In this document: positions 35,943 to 44,841 of the stretch, in pieces
Layout of the letters: every line of letters begins with the position of its first letter
How positions within the stretch are numbered: position 1 is the first letter of the stretch
Assembly: GCA_023228145.1 (NCBI GenBank)
Contig: JALOBU010000003.1
Coordinates: 124,001-188,000 of the forward strand
From: Bacteroidales bacterium
GTDB taxonomy: Bacteria > Bacteroidota > Bacteroidia > Bacteroidales > CAIWKO01
Direction: 5' to 3'
DNA length: 64,000 nucleotides
Notes under the pieces: model-generated
Told to the model about the DNA's origin: nothing
What the model saw: only the letters and a program-made list of their open reading frames with translations
The model's database searches: none
Program-made: the position numbers and the translations under genes

Positions 35943-36410
35943 TTAAAACTTAAAATGAGAAAATGCCTTGTTAGCTTCGGCCATACGGTGCGTATCTTCT
36001 TTTTTCTTAAAGGCGGCACCTTCTTCTTTATAGCCGGCTAATATTTCTGCGGCTAACTTTTGGCACATGGATTTCTCGTGGCGTAAACGGGCATATTTTA
36101 TCAGGTTTTTCATACCTATAGACATTTTTCTTCCGGGCCTTATTTCTGAGGGTATCTGGAAGGTGGCACCACCGATTCTGCGGCTGCGTACCTCAACGGA
36201 AGGGGTTACGTTAGCCAGTGCCTTTTTAAATACTTCAAGTCCGTCTTCGCCGCTTTTTTCCGACACGATATCTATCGCATCGTAAAAAACATCAAAGGCA
36301 ATATTCTTCTTGCCCCGAAGCATAATGTTGTTGACGAACTTTGTTACCAGTGTATCATTGAACCTTGGGTCAGGGAGAATTATCCGTTTCTTTGGAGTTG
36401 ATTTTCTCAT
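35943..36410 (-). CDS. rpsG: 30S ribosomal protein S7
   Basis: A 155-residue primary binder of the 16S 3' domain. It has DPRFNDTLVTKFVNNIMLRGKKNIAFDVFYDA, VTPSVEVRSRRIGGATFQIPSEIRP and the closing DTHRMAEANKAFSHFKF. Normal length. Between rpsL and fusA. Confidence 0.98.
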   Translation of the reverse strand: MRKSTPKKRIILPDPRFNDTLVTKFVNNIMLRGKKNIAFDVFYDAIDIVSEKSGEDGLEVFKKALANVTPSVEVRSRRIGGATFQIPSEIRPGRKMSIGMKNLIKYARLRHEKSMCQKLAAEILAGYKEEGAAFKKKEDTHRMAEANKAFSHFKF

Positions 36411-36440
36411 TTTATATTAAACAATTTCATTAATTTCTTA

Positions 36441-36830
36441 TTAACTCGCTTTTTTTGCTTTGGGACGTTTGGTGCCATACTTGGAACGGCGCTGATTTCT
36501 GCCATCCACACCCGAGGTGTCCAATGCTCCGCGGATGATATGATAACGAACACCGGGAAGGTCTTTTACCCTGCCGCCCCTGATAAGAACGATGGAGTGT
36601 TCCTGAAGGTTGTGGCCTTCGCCCGGAATGTATGCATTTACTTCTTTGTTGCTTTTTGTCAGTTTAACCCTTGCCACTTTACGCATCGCCGAATTTGGCT
36701 TTTTAGGTGTTGTAGTGTAAACTCTGGTGCATACACCACGCTTCTGCGGGCAGGAATCCAAAGCTCTGGATTTGCTTTTATACGTTAATTTCTTGCGTCC
36801 TTTGCGAACTAACTGCTGTATTGTAGGCAT
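36441..36830 (-). CDS. rpsL: 30S ribosomal protein S12
   Basis: A 129-residue decoding-centre protein. It opens PTIQQLVRKGRKKLTYKSKSRALD, and has RGVCTRVYTTTPKKPNSAMRKVARVKLTKSNKEVNAYIPGEGHNLQEHSIVLIRGGRVKDLPGVRYHI-type core segments. The two lysines linked to streptomycin response (in TPKKPNS and in the GGRVKDLPG loop) are both the drug-sensitive form. It is the first gene of the ribosomal superoperon and has a strong promoter. Confidence 0.98.
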   Translation of the reverse strand: MPTIQQLVRKGRKKLTYKSKSRALDSCPQKRGVCTRVYTTTPKKPNSAMRKVARVKLTKSNKEVNAYIPGEGHNLQEHSIVLIRGGRVKDLPGVRYHIIRGALDTSGVDGRNQRRSKYGTKRPKAKKAS

Positions 36831-36877
36831 ATCAACCGTTTTAAAATATAATACTTTCCCCTCTTTTTTTGGGACTG

Positions 36878-36908
36878 CAAAGGTAAAACTTTATTTTTTA
36901 TTAACAAT
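36878..36908 (-). promoter_or_regulatory. Promoter of the str-S10-spc-alpha ribosomal superoperon
   Basis: On the minus strand ATTG (36908-36905), a 19-base spacer and TACCTTTG (36885-36878) closely match the Bacteroidetes -33/-7 promoter. The transcript would start near 36872, giving a leader of about 40 bases before rpsL. It is the only clear promoter found for the 18-kb run down to rplQ. Confidence 0.75.
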
Positions 36909-37035
36909 GAATTTGTGAAAAAATATTTTTTACTACAAAAAAGGTGGCATATTGTATTCTTTTTAAGGAAGTTTTTATAAAACATCTTTTGGATTAAAAT
37001 ATGTTCAAGTTTAGTTTCGGATATTAAGAAATATA

Positions 37036-37066
37036 TTAGTGTTTTTCATAAGATTTTTTAATTTTG
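37036..37066 (+). promoter_or_regulatory. Putative promoter for coaD
   Basis: TTAG at 37036-37039, a 19-base spacer and TAATTTTG at 37059-37066 (exact -7 match), 16 bases before the coaD ATG. The -33 box has one change from TTTG. Confidence 0.45.
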
Positions 37067-37082
37067 TTAAAACTTATGTGTC

Positions 37083-37553
37083 ATGATAAATTCTGCCGTT
37101 TTCCCCGGCTCCTTCGACCCCATCACCAAAGGACACGAATCCGTGGTGCTTCGCAGCTTGAATCTGTTTGATTCGGTGACAGTGGCCATTGGGTTCAATG
37201 CAGAAAAAAAGTACCTGTTTCCCGTTGAGTTGCGCATGCAATGGCTCAAGGATGTGTTTGCACCTTATCCGCAGGTCAATGTTACTTTTTATGAAGGGCT
37301 TACAACAGATTTTTGCAAAAAACACAACCTTAAATATATTATTCGCGGCTTACGAACATCTGCTGATTTTGAATTTGAACGTAGTATAGGGCAGATGAAT
37401 AAAAAAATTTATCCTGAGATAGAAACTGTTTTTATGCTTGCCCTGCCCGAATACAATGCCCTGAGTTCATCAGTATTGCGCGATATATACAGAAACGGTG
37501 GGGATATTAAACAGTTTATCCCTGAAAAAATACAATTACCAGATATAAAATAA
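37083..37553 (+). CDS. coaD: Phosphopantetheine adenylyltransferase (PPAT)
   Basis: A 156-residue nucleotidyltransferase for the fourth step of coenzyme A synthesis: 4'-phosphopantetheine plus ATP to dephospho-CoA. It has AVFPGSFDPITKGHESVV (the T/HxGH nucleotide motif), KYIIRGLRTSADFEFERSIGQMN, and SSSVLRDI near the end. Normal length. The next gene on the same strand starts 33 bases later, so the two may be co-transcribed. Confidence 0.96.
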   Translation: MINSAVFPGSFDPITKGHESVVLRSLNLFDSVTVAIGFNAEKKYLFPVELRMQWLKDVFAPYPQVNVTFYEGLTTDFCKKHNLKYIIRGLRTSADFEFERSIGQMNKKIYPEIETVFMLALPEYNALSSSVLRDIYRNGGDIKQFIPEKIQLPDIK

Positions 37554-37586
37554 TTAGCCAACTCTTCCCGTTACATTAATATTATT

Positions 37587-38993
37587 ATGTGCTTGCTTCG
37601 ATATTTATTTTTTCTTATTTTGCTGATAGCAGCCAGCAATGCCGGTGCACAAAATGTAACTATTTCCGGAGTTGCAAAGGGTGCTGAGGGGAAAACTATA
37701 CTCTTGAAACAATACTCCGATTTTTTCTCGATGAATGAGGTCCCTGTAGCAAAAAATGTTATTGATTCGTTGGGCTGTTTTACTATAAAAGGCAACATCA
37801 ACGGGACATCTATGGCAGTGATACACATTGAGTATTACTCCGGCGAGATATACCTTGAACCCAACAAAACTTATAATGTTGAAATAAAAAATCTTGTTTT
37901 TAATGAAAAATTTGACAAGGTGAACTATACCTTGAGCCCTTTTACATGCTTCGTCAGGGTGCTTACTGAAGATAAAAATGAGCTGAACTCCCTGGTGCAA
38001 AAACTGAACATCATGTATAACAGTTTCTTACGTGAAAATGTTTACCTTCTAAATAAAAAACAAATCCTATCGAAGGTGGATACTTTTTTAATAGCAGTCA
38101 ATGATACTTTTGCCGGAGTTCAGCACCCGTTTTTTTCAGATTACCTGAAATACCGTCTGGCTTCGCTTAAGCATTTTACATCGTATTCCAGTCCTGACAA
38201 ACTTTTTCTGGATTATCTTTATCAAAAAGCACCCCTTTATGATAATGTTGAATATTTATCTTTTTTTAGCGGATTTTTTGAAGCTTACTTTAATGACATA
38301 AGCCGCCCGGTGCTGATGAGCGATTTATATATCCCTGTAAATTCCAACAAAAGTTATTTTGAATTGATGGATGTTCTTGGAAAAGACAGTTTGCTGAAAA
38401 ATGAAAAATTCAGGGAATTGGTTGCTGTATATCTTCTCAATGTGTGTTATGCCAACAAGGACTTCAGCAAAAATAATGTTGTGGCAATACTGGAAAATAT
38501 TGCAATGAAAAGTAAATTTGAACAGCACAAGCACATTGCAGGCAGTATTTTACAGAATCTGACAAGGCTGAACAAGGGCATGCCTGCACCGGATTTTGAA
38601 CTTAAAAGTACAAGTGGCTCTTATGTGAAGCTTAGTGATTTTATTGGGCATTATGTATATCTTAATTTTTTTACCTCCTGGTGCCTGGATTGTAAAGCAG
38701 AAATGGAGCTGATGAAAAAGCTTCGTGAAAATTATGGAAATGAGGTCGTTTTCATCAGTGTTTCTGCAGACCGTGAGTTTATGAAAGCCTACCATTTTGC
38801 ACACGATAATAAATACAACTGGTTGTTTTTGCACCTTAACAGCGATTATGATTTGCTGGAATCATATTCTGTTTACGCATATCCCGCTTTTGCCTTAATT
38901 GATAAGAATGGAAAAATAATAAAGTGTCCTGCACCAAAGCCCAGCGATAACATAGAATTTGTGTTAAATAATCTGATAAAATCAGGGAATTAG
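37587..38993 (+). CDS. Exported TlpA/AhpC-type thioredoxin-fold protein
   Basis: A 468-residue exported protein. A signal peptide occupies about 1-22 (LFFLILLIAASNAGA). An N-terminal beta-rich domain of about 100 residues resembles DUF4369, which often precedes thioredoxin domains in Bacteroidetes. A helical middle of about 200 residues follows. The last 140 or so residues form the thioredoxin-like domain, with GMPAPDFELKS, LNFFTSWCLDCKAEM (a full CxxC site) and AYPAFALIDKNGKI with the cis-Pro region. It probably acts as a periplasmic disulfide reductase or isomerase; the partner is unknown. It follows coaD by 33 bases and converges on dnaK. Confidence 0.85.
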   Translation: MCLLRYLFFLILLIAASNAGAQNVTISGVAKGAEGKTILLKQYSDFFSMNEVPVAKNVIDSLGCFTIKGNINGTSMAVIHIEYYSGEIYLEPNKTYNVEIKNLVFNEKFDKVNYTLSPFTCFVRVLTEDKNELNSLVQKLNIMYNSFLRENVYLLNKKQILSKVDTFLIAVNDTFAGVQHPFFSDYLKYRLASLKHFTSYSSPDKLFLDYLYQKAPLYDNVEYLSFFSGFFEAYFNDISRPVLMSDLYIPVNSNKSYFELMDVLGKDSLLKNEKFRELVAVYLLNVCYANKDFSKNNVVAILENIAMKSKFEQHKHIAGSILQNLTRLNKGMPAPDFELKSTSGSYVKLSDFIGHYVYLNFFTSWCLDCKAEMELMKKLRENYGNEVVFISVSADREFMKAYHFAHDNKYNWLFLHLNSDYDLLESYSVYAYPAFALIDKNGKIIKCPAPKPSDNIEFVLNNLIKSGN

Positions 38994-39003
38994 GTATAAA
39001 AAA

Positions 39004-39024
39004 AGACCTGTGATTAACAAGTCT
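39004..39024 (+). terminator. Probable bidirectional terminator between the thioredoxin gene and dnaK
   Basis: AGACCTGT (39004-39011) pairs with ACAAGTCT (39017-39024) with one C-A mismatch and a 5-base loop. A-run before (38998-39004) and T-rich stretch after (39024-39029) make it usable for the convergent transcripts from both sides. Confidence 0.5.
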
Positions 39025-39048
39025 CTTTTCATTCGTTTGAAAGCCGGA

Positions 39049-40968
39049 TTATTTATCTTTTACTTCTTCAAAATCAACATCCGTAACATTGTCATTTCCG
39101 CTGCTGTTGTTCCCCGGGTCTTGAGTTTGTTGCTGGCCGGCATCCTGTGCAGCCCCTTGTCCCTGCTGCGAAGCATTGTACATATCCTGGCTGGCAGCCT
39201 GCCATACCGTATTTATTTTTGCCAGAGCGGCATCAATGAGTTCGATATTTTTGCTCTGGTAAGCATCCTTTAATTCTTTCAATGCGCTTTCGATAGGTTC
39301 TTTTTTAGCTGCAGGGATTTTATCTCCGTATTCTTTCAGTTGTTTCTCGGTGGTGAAAATCATCGAATCGGCAGCATTTAACTTGTCGGCATGTTCTTTG
39401 GTTTTTTTGTCTGACTCAGCATTAGCAGCGGCTTCGTCTTTCATCCGTTTTATTTCTGCATCATTTAAGCCCGAAGAGGCCTCAATTCTGATTTGCTGTG
39501 ATTTGCCTGTAGCTTTGTCCTTGGCAGAAACGTTAAGTATGCCATTGGCATCAATGTCAAAGGTAACTTCTATCTGAGGAATTCCGCGAGGGGCAGGGGG
39601 TATTCCATCAAGATGAAAACGCCCAATACTCTTGTTGCCCGAGGCCATGGGCCTTTCGCCCTGAAGTATATGTATTTCCACGGATGTTTGGCTGTCAGAT
39701 GCTGTAGAAAAAGTTTCTGATTTCTTTATTGGAATGGTTGTATTCGACTCAATAAGTTTGGTCATCACGCCGCCAAGTGTCTCAATGCCAAGCGATAGTG
39801 GTGTAACATCCAGCAGCAACACATCTTTTACTTCTCCCGTCAGGACACCTCCCTGTATGGCTGCTCCAACGGCAACCACTTCATCAGGGTTTACACCTTT
39901 TGAAGGAACCTTACCGAAAAACTCTTCAACCATTTTCTGAATCTTTGGGATACGTGTTGAGCCGCCAACAAGTATAACCTCATCAATATCTGAAGCTTTC
40001 ATGTTTGCATCAGCTAATGCTTTGCGGCAGGGTTCAATAGTTGCACGGAACTGTTCGTCGCAAAGTTGTTCAAATTTGGCACGTGTAAGTTTTCTTACCA
40101 AATGCTTGGGAACTCCGTCAACGGAAGTGATATACGGCAGGTTGATGTCGGTTTCTGTGGAACTTGAAAGTTCTATTTTTGCTTTTTCTGCAGCTTCTTT
40201 CAGGCGCTGCAGAGCCATCGGGTCTTTACGGAGGTCAATATTTTCTTCGCTTTTAAATTCCTGGGCCAGCCATTCTATTACGTTGTGGTCGAAGTCGTCG
40301 CCGCCGAGATGGGTATCTCCATTTGTGGATTTAACTTCGAAAACACCATCGCCCAGTTCCAGTATGGAAATATCAAATGTACCTCCGCCAAGGTCGTACA
40401 CGGCAACTTTCAGGTCATGGCTTTTTTTGTCAAGACCGTAAGCCAGTGCAGCAGCAGTAGGTTCATTTATAATCCTTTTTACATTAAGTCCGGCTATTTC
40501 TCCCGCTTCCTTGGTTGCCTGGCGTTGCGAATCGCTGAAGTATGCAGGAACCGTTATCACAGCATCGTGTACCTCATGTCCGAGATAATCTTCAGCAGTT
40601 TTTTTCATTTTCTGCAACACCATCGCAGATATTTCCTGTGGCGTGTATAACCTGTCGGTGATCTTTACACGTGGTGTGTTGTTTTCGCCCCGTTCTACCT
40701 TGAAGGAAACACGGCCTATTTCTTTCGTCATACGGTCGAAAGTTTCGCCCATAAAACGTTTAATTGAATACACCGTATTTTTTGGATTAGTTATCGCCTG
40801 GCGTTTTGCAGGGTCTCCAACTTTACGTTCACCGTTGCTGGTGAATGCCACAATGGACGGGGTTGTACGTTTGCCTTCGCTGTTGGGAATTACAACAGGT
40901 TCATTCCCTTCCATTACTGAAACGCAAGAGTTGGTGGTACCTAAATCAATTCCAATAATTTTTGCCAT
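39049..40968 (-). CDS. dnaK: Chaperone DnaK (Hsp70)
   Basis: A 639-residue ATP-dependent chaperone. The nucleotide domain has IGIDLGTTNSCVSVMEG, AVITVPAYFSDSQRQATKEAG, VYDLGGGTFDISILEL and VILVGGSTRIPKIQ. The substrate domain has LLLDVTPLSLGIETLGGVMTKLI and the lid is followed by a Gln/Gly-rich linker and the closing DVDFEEVKDK, the tail that binds co-factors. dnaJ and grpE are not beside it. The 166 bases upstream hold inverted repeats but no obvious TAnnTTTG promoter, which may mean stress-specific control. Confidence 0.98.
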   Translation of the reverse strand: MAKIIGIDLGTTNSCVSVMEGNEPVVIPNSEGKRTTPSIVAFTSNGERKVGDPAKRQAITNPKNTVYSIKRFMGETFDRMTKEIGRVSFKVERGENNTPRVKITDRLYTPQEISAMVLQKMKKTAEDYLGHEVHDAVITVPAYFSDSQRQATKEAGEIAGLNVKRIINEPTAAALAYGLDKKSHDLKVAVYDLGGGTFDISILELGDGVFEVKSTNGDTHLGGDDFDHNVIEWLAQEFKSEENIDLRKDPMALQRLKEAAEKAKIELSSSTETDINLPYITSVDGVPKHLVRKLTRAKFEQLCDEQFRATIEPCRKALADANMKASDIDEVILVGGSTRIPKIQKMVEEFFGKVPSKGVNPDEVVAVGAAIQGGVLTGEVKDVLLLDVTPLSLGIETLGGVMTKLIESNTTIPIKKSETFSTASDSQTSVEIHILQGERPMASGNKSIGRFHLDGIPPAPRGIPQIEVTFDIDANGILNVSAKDKATGKSQQIRIEASSGLNDAEIKRMKDEAAANAESDKKTKEHADKLNAADSMIFTTEKQLKEYGDKIPAAKKEPIESALKELKDAYQSKNIELIDAALAKINTVWQAASQDMYNASQQGQGAAQDAGQQQTQDPGNNSSGNDNVTDVDFEEVKDK

Positions 40969-41009
40969 GATATTTTATTCCTTTCTTTTGTTATTTTCTG
41001 ATTTTTTTA

Positions 41010-41079
41010 TTGACAGAAGTCAATTGTCAAGGTTTATGCCAACAGAATGAAAGTTTAATATCGGGCAATAATGGCATAA
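41010..41079 (-). promoter_or_regulatory. Inverted repeats upstream of dnaK
   Basis: TTGACA (41010-41015) and TGTCAA (41025-41030) form a dyad 42-62 bases before the dnaK ATG. A second dyad, TTATGCC (41034-41040) and GGCATAA (41073-41079), lies just upstream. Neither is the CIRCE operator (TTAGCACTC-N9-GAGTGCTAA). Regulatory use is inferred only from position. Confidence 0.25.
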
Positions 41080-41134
41080 AATAACCTGATAAACATTAAA
41101 ATCATGTCAGAAATAAATGACAAAAAGGCAGAAT

Positions 41135-42652
41135 TTATTTTGTCTGGCTTATCAGCAGCATGAGTTTTTCTGCTTTTTGTTTTATTTCAGCGTTGGAACA
41201 GGTGTAGTTATTGAAAATTATTGCAAAAGCAAGTTCTTTTCCGGAAGCATTATTAACATAACCCGCATAAGACTTTATTTTATCCATATTCCCTGTTTTC
41301 GCCCGCAGATTATTTTCCGCTGTTGTGCTTTTCAGCATGGCAGCCATACCTCCGGATTTCCCGGCAACAGGCAGTGATGCATAAAAAGCGTTAAAACTAT
41401 TTTCATTCTTAACGGCTCGGAGAATATTACATAATTGTCTGGTACTTATTTTATTTTTTCGCGACAGGCCGCAGGCATCTTCCATATTAAAACCTTTGAG
41501 GTCAATCTTTTTTGAATTTAAAAAATCTTTTATGGCTTCGATGCCAGCATCGCTGCTGCCCGTTCCTTTTTTCAGTTTCCCTGCCATTTTTAACATGGCC
41601 TCCGAAAACAGATTTATACTTTTAATATTAGTAGGAATGACTATTTCACTCAGTTCAGGCGAAAAATGTTCCGAAAGTGTTTTGCGTTGAGAACTGTCAT
41701 GTTTTTCTGACCAGTTTAACTTACGCAGTGTATTGTATCCGTTGCATCTCACACCCTTATCAGAAAGGTATTCATAAAACAATTCGGCAAAAAACTCTGG
41801 CGGGTCAGGTATGGAGCCATCCACATCAAAATGTTTTTTTCCAAGGGGCACCGTGCCTTCCAGTAGACGCTCGTTGGTGTATGGTCCGCCGAAAATTACC
41901 ACATTATCACCGCTGTTTGCTGCCCCTGTCGTAACATGATTGATAAAACTGATATTTTTCATTTCAGGGTTACATTCGGTAAGGGTGGCCTTTTCACCCA
42001 CGGCATTTCCTGCATTAAAATACAGGCGGTAGCTGTTTTCAAAAATATTTAGCCCGTAAGCCCCTGATGCATAATAATTTCCTATATCCTCCCACAACCA
42101 GCTGTATGAGGCGGGGTTGTCTTCGAAAACGGACGCGTCGGCAATGATGTTTCCTTTTACCTGTTTGATGTTATTTGTTTGCATTGCCTTGTAAAACTTT
42201 GCAAACACACTGTCGGCAGATACATTATTATTAAAACGCTGAGAGCCTATAGTAGGGTCGCCACCGCCGGTGATGTATAGGTTGCCGTGCAAAGTTCCTG
42301 CAGTATCTATATCTCCCGAATATTCCAGCCTGGTTTTAAAGCGGTATGAGCCACCTAATATGGAAAGGGTTGCCGAAGTTGAAACAATTTTCATCACAGA
42401 AGCGGGCTCAAGCACAATATTATAATTAAAACCAGCTATCAGGGTGTTGGCGGAAATTTCTGTTACACATATACTCCAGCTTGAATTTTTTAGGCAGGCA
42501 TCTTTTTTTAATAGCTCAATTTCACTGTCAAGTGCCTTAATTTCAGCAGCAACTTCATTTAGCTGTGAAAACAGAGCCTTTGAAAATAAAATAGCTATTA
42601 TAAAAAAACAGATACTGGCAATCCATTTGTTTTTTCGTAAAATGTACAGCAT
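41135..42652 (-). CDS. dacB: D-alanyl-D-alanine carboxypeptidase/endopeptidase (PBP4, family S13)
   Basis: A 505-residue periplasmic penicillin-binding protein that trims or cleaves peptidoglycan cross-links. A signal/anchor helix is at about 10-29. The three active-site motifs are present: S-x-x-K as EPASVMKIVS (Ser 85, Lys 88), the SxN-like segment in YASGAYGLNIFE, and KTG in LRAKTGNMDKI near the C-terminus. The long insert between the first two motifs is typical for S13. It is divergent from htpG. Separate classification as dacB versus a paralogue is not possible from sequence alone. Confidence 0.92.
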   Translation of the reverse strand: MLYILRKNKWIASICFFIIAILFSKALFSQLNEVAAEIKALDSEIELLKKDACLKNSSWSICVTEISANTLIAGFNYNIVLEPASVMKIVSTSATLSILGGSYRFKTRLEYSGDIDTAGTLHGNLYITGGGDPTIGSQRFNNNVSADSVFAKFYKAMQTNNIKQVKGNIIADASVFEDNPASYSWLWEDIGNYYASGAYGLNIFENSYRLYFNAGNAVGEKATLTECNPEMKNISFINHVTTGAANSGDNVVIFGGPYTNERLLEGTVPLGKKHFDVDGSIPDPPEFFAELFYEYLSDKGVRCNGYNTLRKLNWSEKHDSSQRKTLSEHFSPELSEIVIPTNIKSINLFSEAMLKMAGKLKKGTGSSDAGIEAIKDFLNSKKIDLKGFNMEDACGLSRKNKISTRQLCNILRAVKNENSFNAFYASLPVAGKSGGMAAMLKSTTAENNLRAKTGNMDKIKSYAGYVNNASGKELAFAIIFNNYTCSNAEIKQKAEKLMLLISQTK

Positions 42653-42783
42653 ATTTACAAAAATAGTTAATTTGTCTTACTCACAACGAATGCTGTCCTT
42701 TTATTATCAAGGTCATTTTGTCAGTGCATTTTCAATGGCACATTGTTTGAACAACCGCAGGAAATCAAAAAAAACATAGTGTT

Positions 42784-44688
42784 ATGCAAAAAGGAAAGAT
42801 AAATGTTCAGACCGAAAACATTTTCCCCATTATTAAAAAGTTCCTGTATTCCGACCACGACATTTTTCTTAGGGAGCTGATTTCTAATGCCGTTGATGCT
42901 ACTCAAAAGCTTAAAGTTCTTTCATCGCTTGGAAAATACAAAGATGAATTAGGTGACCTTACCATACAGGTAAAAGTTGATGAAAAGAAAAAAACACTGA
43001 GTGTGATTGACCGCGGAATAGGGATGACAGCAGAAGAGCTTGATAAATATATAAACCAGATAGCGTTTTCGAGTGCCGAGGAATTTGTGAAAACCTATAT
43101 GGGTAAAAGCGAAACCGACCAGAAAGCTCTGATAGGCCATTTTGGGCTGGGTTTTTATTCTGCTTTTATGGTTTCAAAGAAAGTGGAAATTCGCACAAAA
43201 ACATATCAGGATGAAGGCGACACTAAAGCCATGAAATGGGTGTGCGATGGCAGCCCGGAATACACAATGACGGAAATAAAGAATCAGCCGCGCGGAACAG
43301 AGATTATTCTATATCTTTCCGAAGACTCGGAAGAATACGCACAGGAATCGCGTGTGCTTGAGATTTTAAAGAAATACTGTAAATTTCTTCCGGTTTCCAT
43401 ACAGTTTGGCATGCAAAAAACATGGGAAAAAGTTGAGGGAGAAAAGGATAAAGATGGCAACGATAAATCCGTGGAAGTCGAAAACCCGCGCATTATAAAT
43501 AATGTAAGCCCTGCCTGGACCAAAAAACCTGCTGACCTGAAAGAAGAGGATTACAACAGCTTTTACCATGAACTCTACCCGATGAATTTTGAAGAGCCGA
43601 TGTTTTATATTCATCTTAATGTGGATTATCCCTTTAAACTTACAGGAATTCTTTACTTTCCCAAGGTAAAACGCAACTTTGAAGTTCAGAGGGACAAGAT
43701 ACAGCTTTATTGTAATCAGGTTTTTGTTACCGATTCCGTCGAAGGCATAGTGCCAGATTTTCTAACACTGCTGCATGGCGTTCTTGACTCGCCCGATATT
43801 CCGTTGAATGTTTCCCGGTCCTATCTGCAAAGCGACCCCAATGTCAAGAAGATTTCATCACACATCATGAAAAAGGTGGCCGATAAACTGGAAGAGTTGT
43901 TTAAAAATAAGCGCGAAGATTTTGAAAAGAAATGGGATGACCTGAAAATATTTATTATTTACGGCATGGTAACGGATGAGAAGTTTTATGAACGCGCCGA
44001 AAAATTCTTCCTTTTTAAAAATACAAAAGATAAGTATTTTACGATAGAAGAGTATAAAAAACATATCGAACCTTTGCAGACTGATAAAGACAAAAAGCTT
44101 GTATATCTTTATGCTTCTGATAAAGAAGAACAGCATGGTTTTATCAGTGCGGCATACGAACGCGGTTATGATGTACTTGTGATGGACAGTCCGCTTGACA
44201 TGCATTTTGTTAATATGATTGAACATAAGATGGACAATTCTTCTTTTGCCCGGGTTGACTCGGACACATTAGATAAATTAGTGAAAAAAGAAGAGGCCGC
44301 TATTTCGAAAATTAACGAAGATGAAAAAAACAAACTGAAAGAAATTATAGAACGTAATATTCCAAAAGAAAAATTTCAGGTTGTTTTTGAGTCCCTGCAA
44401 TCCGATGATATGCCTTTTACTATTGTTCAGCCTGAATTTTTAAGACGCATGAAAGATATGGCAGCCATTGGAAGCAGTATGCCATTTATGAGCAACTATC
44501 CCGAAATGTACAATCTGGTTGTAAATACCAATAATGATTTTATGCTGAAAATTCTCAATGAAGCGGAAGAAAGCAAACAGAACGATTTAATAAAACAGTT
44601 TTTTGACCTGGCAAAACTGGCGCAGAACCTGCTGAAAGGCGAAGATCTGACGGGTTTTATAAAAAGGAGCATATCGCTGATAGTTTGA
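42784..44688 (+). CDS. htpG: Chaperone HtpG (Hsp90)
   Basis: A 634-residue ATP-dependent chaperone. The GHKL ATP-binding domain has FLRELISNAVDA, VIDRGIGMTAEELDKYINQIAFSSAEEF and LIGHFGLGFYSAFMV. The middle domain has ILYFPKV and LNVSRSYLQSDPNVKKISSHIMKKV, and the C-terminal dimerisation part ends LTGFIKRSISLIV. Length is within the family range. It is divergent from dacB across 131 bases in which I find no exact -7 match. Confidence 0.97.
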   Translation: MQKGKINVQTENIFPIIKKFLYSDHDIFLRELISNAVDATQKLKVLSSLGKYKDELGDLTIQVKVDEKKKTLSVIDRGIGMTAEELDKYINQIAFSSAEEFVKTYMGKSETDQKALIGHFGLGFYSAFMVSKKVEIRTKTYQDEGDTKAMKWVCDGSPEYTMTEIKNQPRGTEIILYLSEDSEEYAQESRVLEILKKYCKFLPVSIQFGMQKTWEKVEGEKDKDGNDKSVEVENPRIINNVSPAWTKKPADLKEEDYNSFYHELYPMNFEEPMFYIHLNVDYPFKLTGILYFPKVKRNFEVQRDKIQLYCNQVFVTDSVEGIVPDFLTLLHGVLDSPDIPLNVSRSYLQSDPNVKKISSHIMKKVADKLEELFKNKREDFEKKWDDLKIFIIYGMVTDEKFYERAEKFFLFKNTKDKYFTIEEYKKHIEPLQTDKDKKLVYLYASDKEEQHGFISAAYERGYDVLVMDSPLDMHFVNMIEHKMDNSSFARVDSDTLDKLVKKEEAAISKINEDEKNKLKEIIERNIPKEKFQVVFESLQSDDMPFTIVQPEFLRRMKDMAAIGSSMPFMSNYPEMYNLVVNTNNDFMLKILNEAEESKQNDLIKQFFDLAKLAQNLLKGEDLTGFIKRSISLIV

Positions 44689-44841
44689 CGAATTACTATT
44701 TTGTATTTTTGGATGAAAATCACAAGTAGTTATTTTGCCGCAAGCCATTTGAACTGATATTTGAATATTGAGCATCGTGTCTGTATATTTTTTTAAGTTT
44801 GTAAATAGTTTGACATCAAGCTGAAATGCAAGCCCTTAAAA

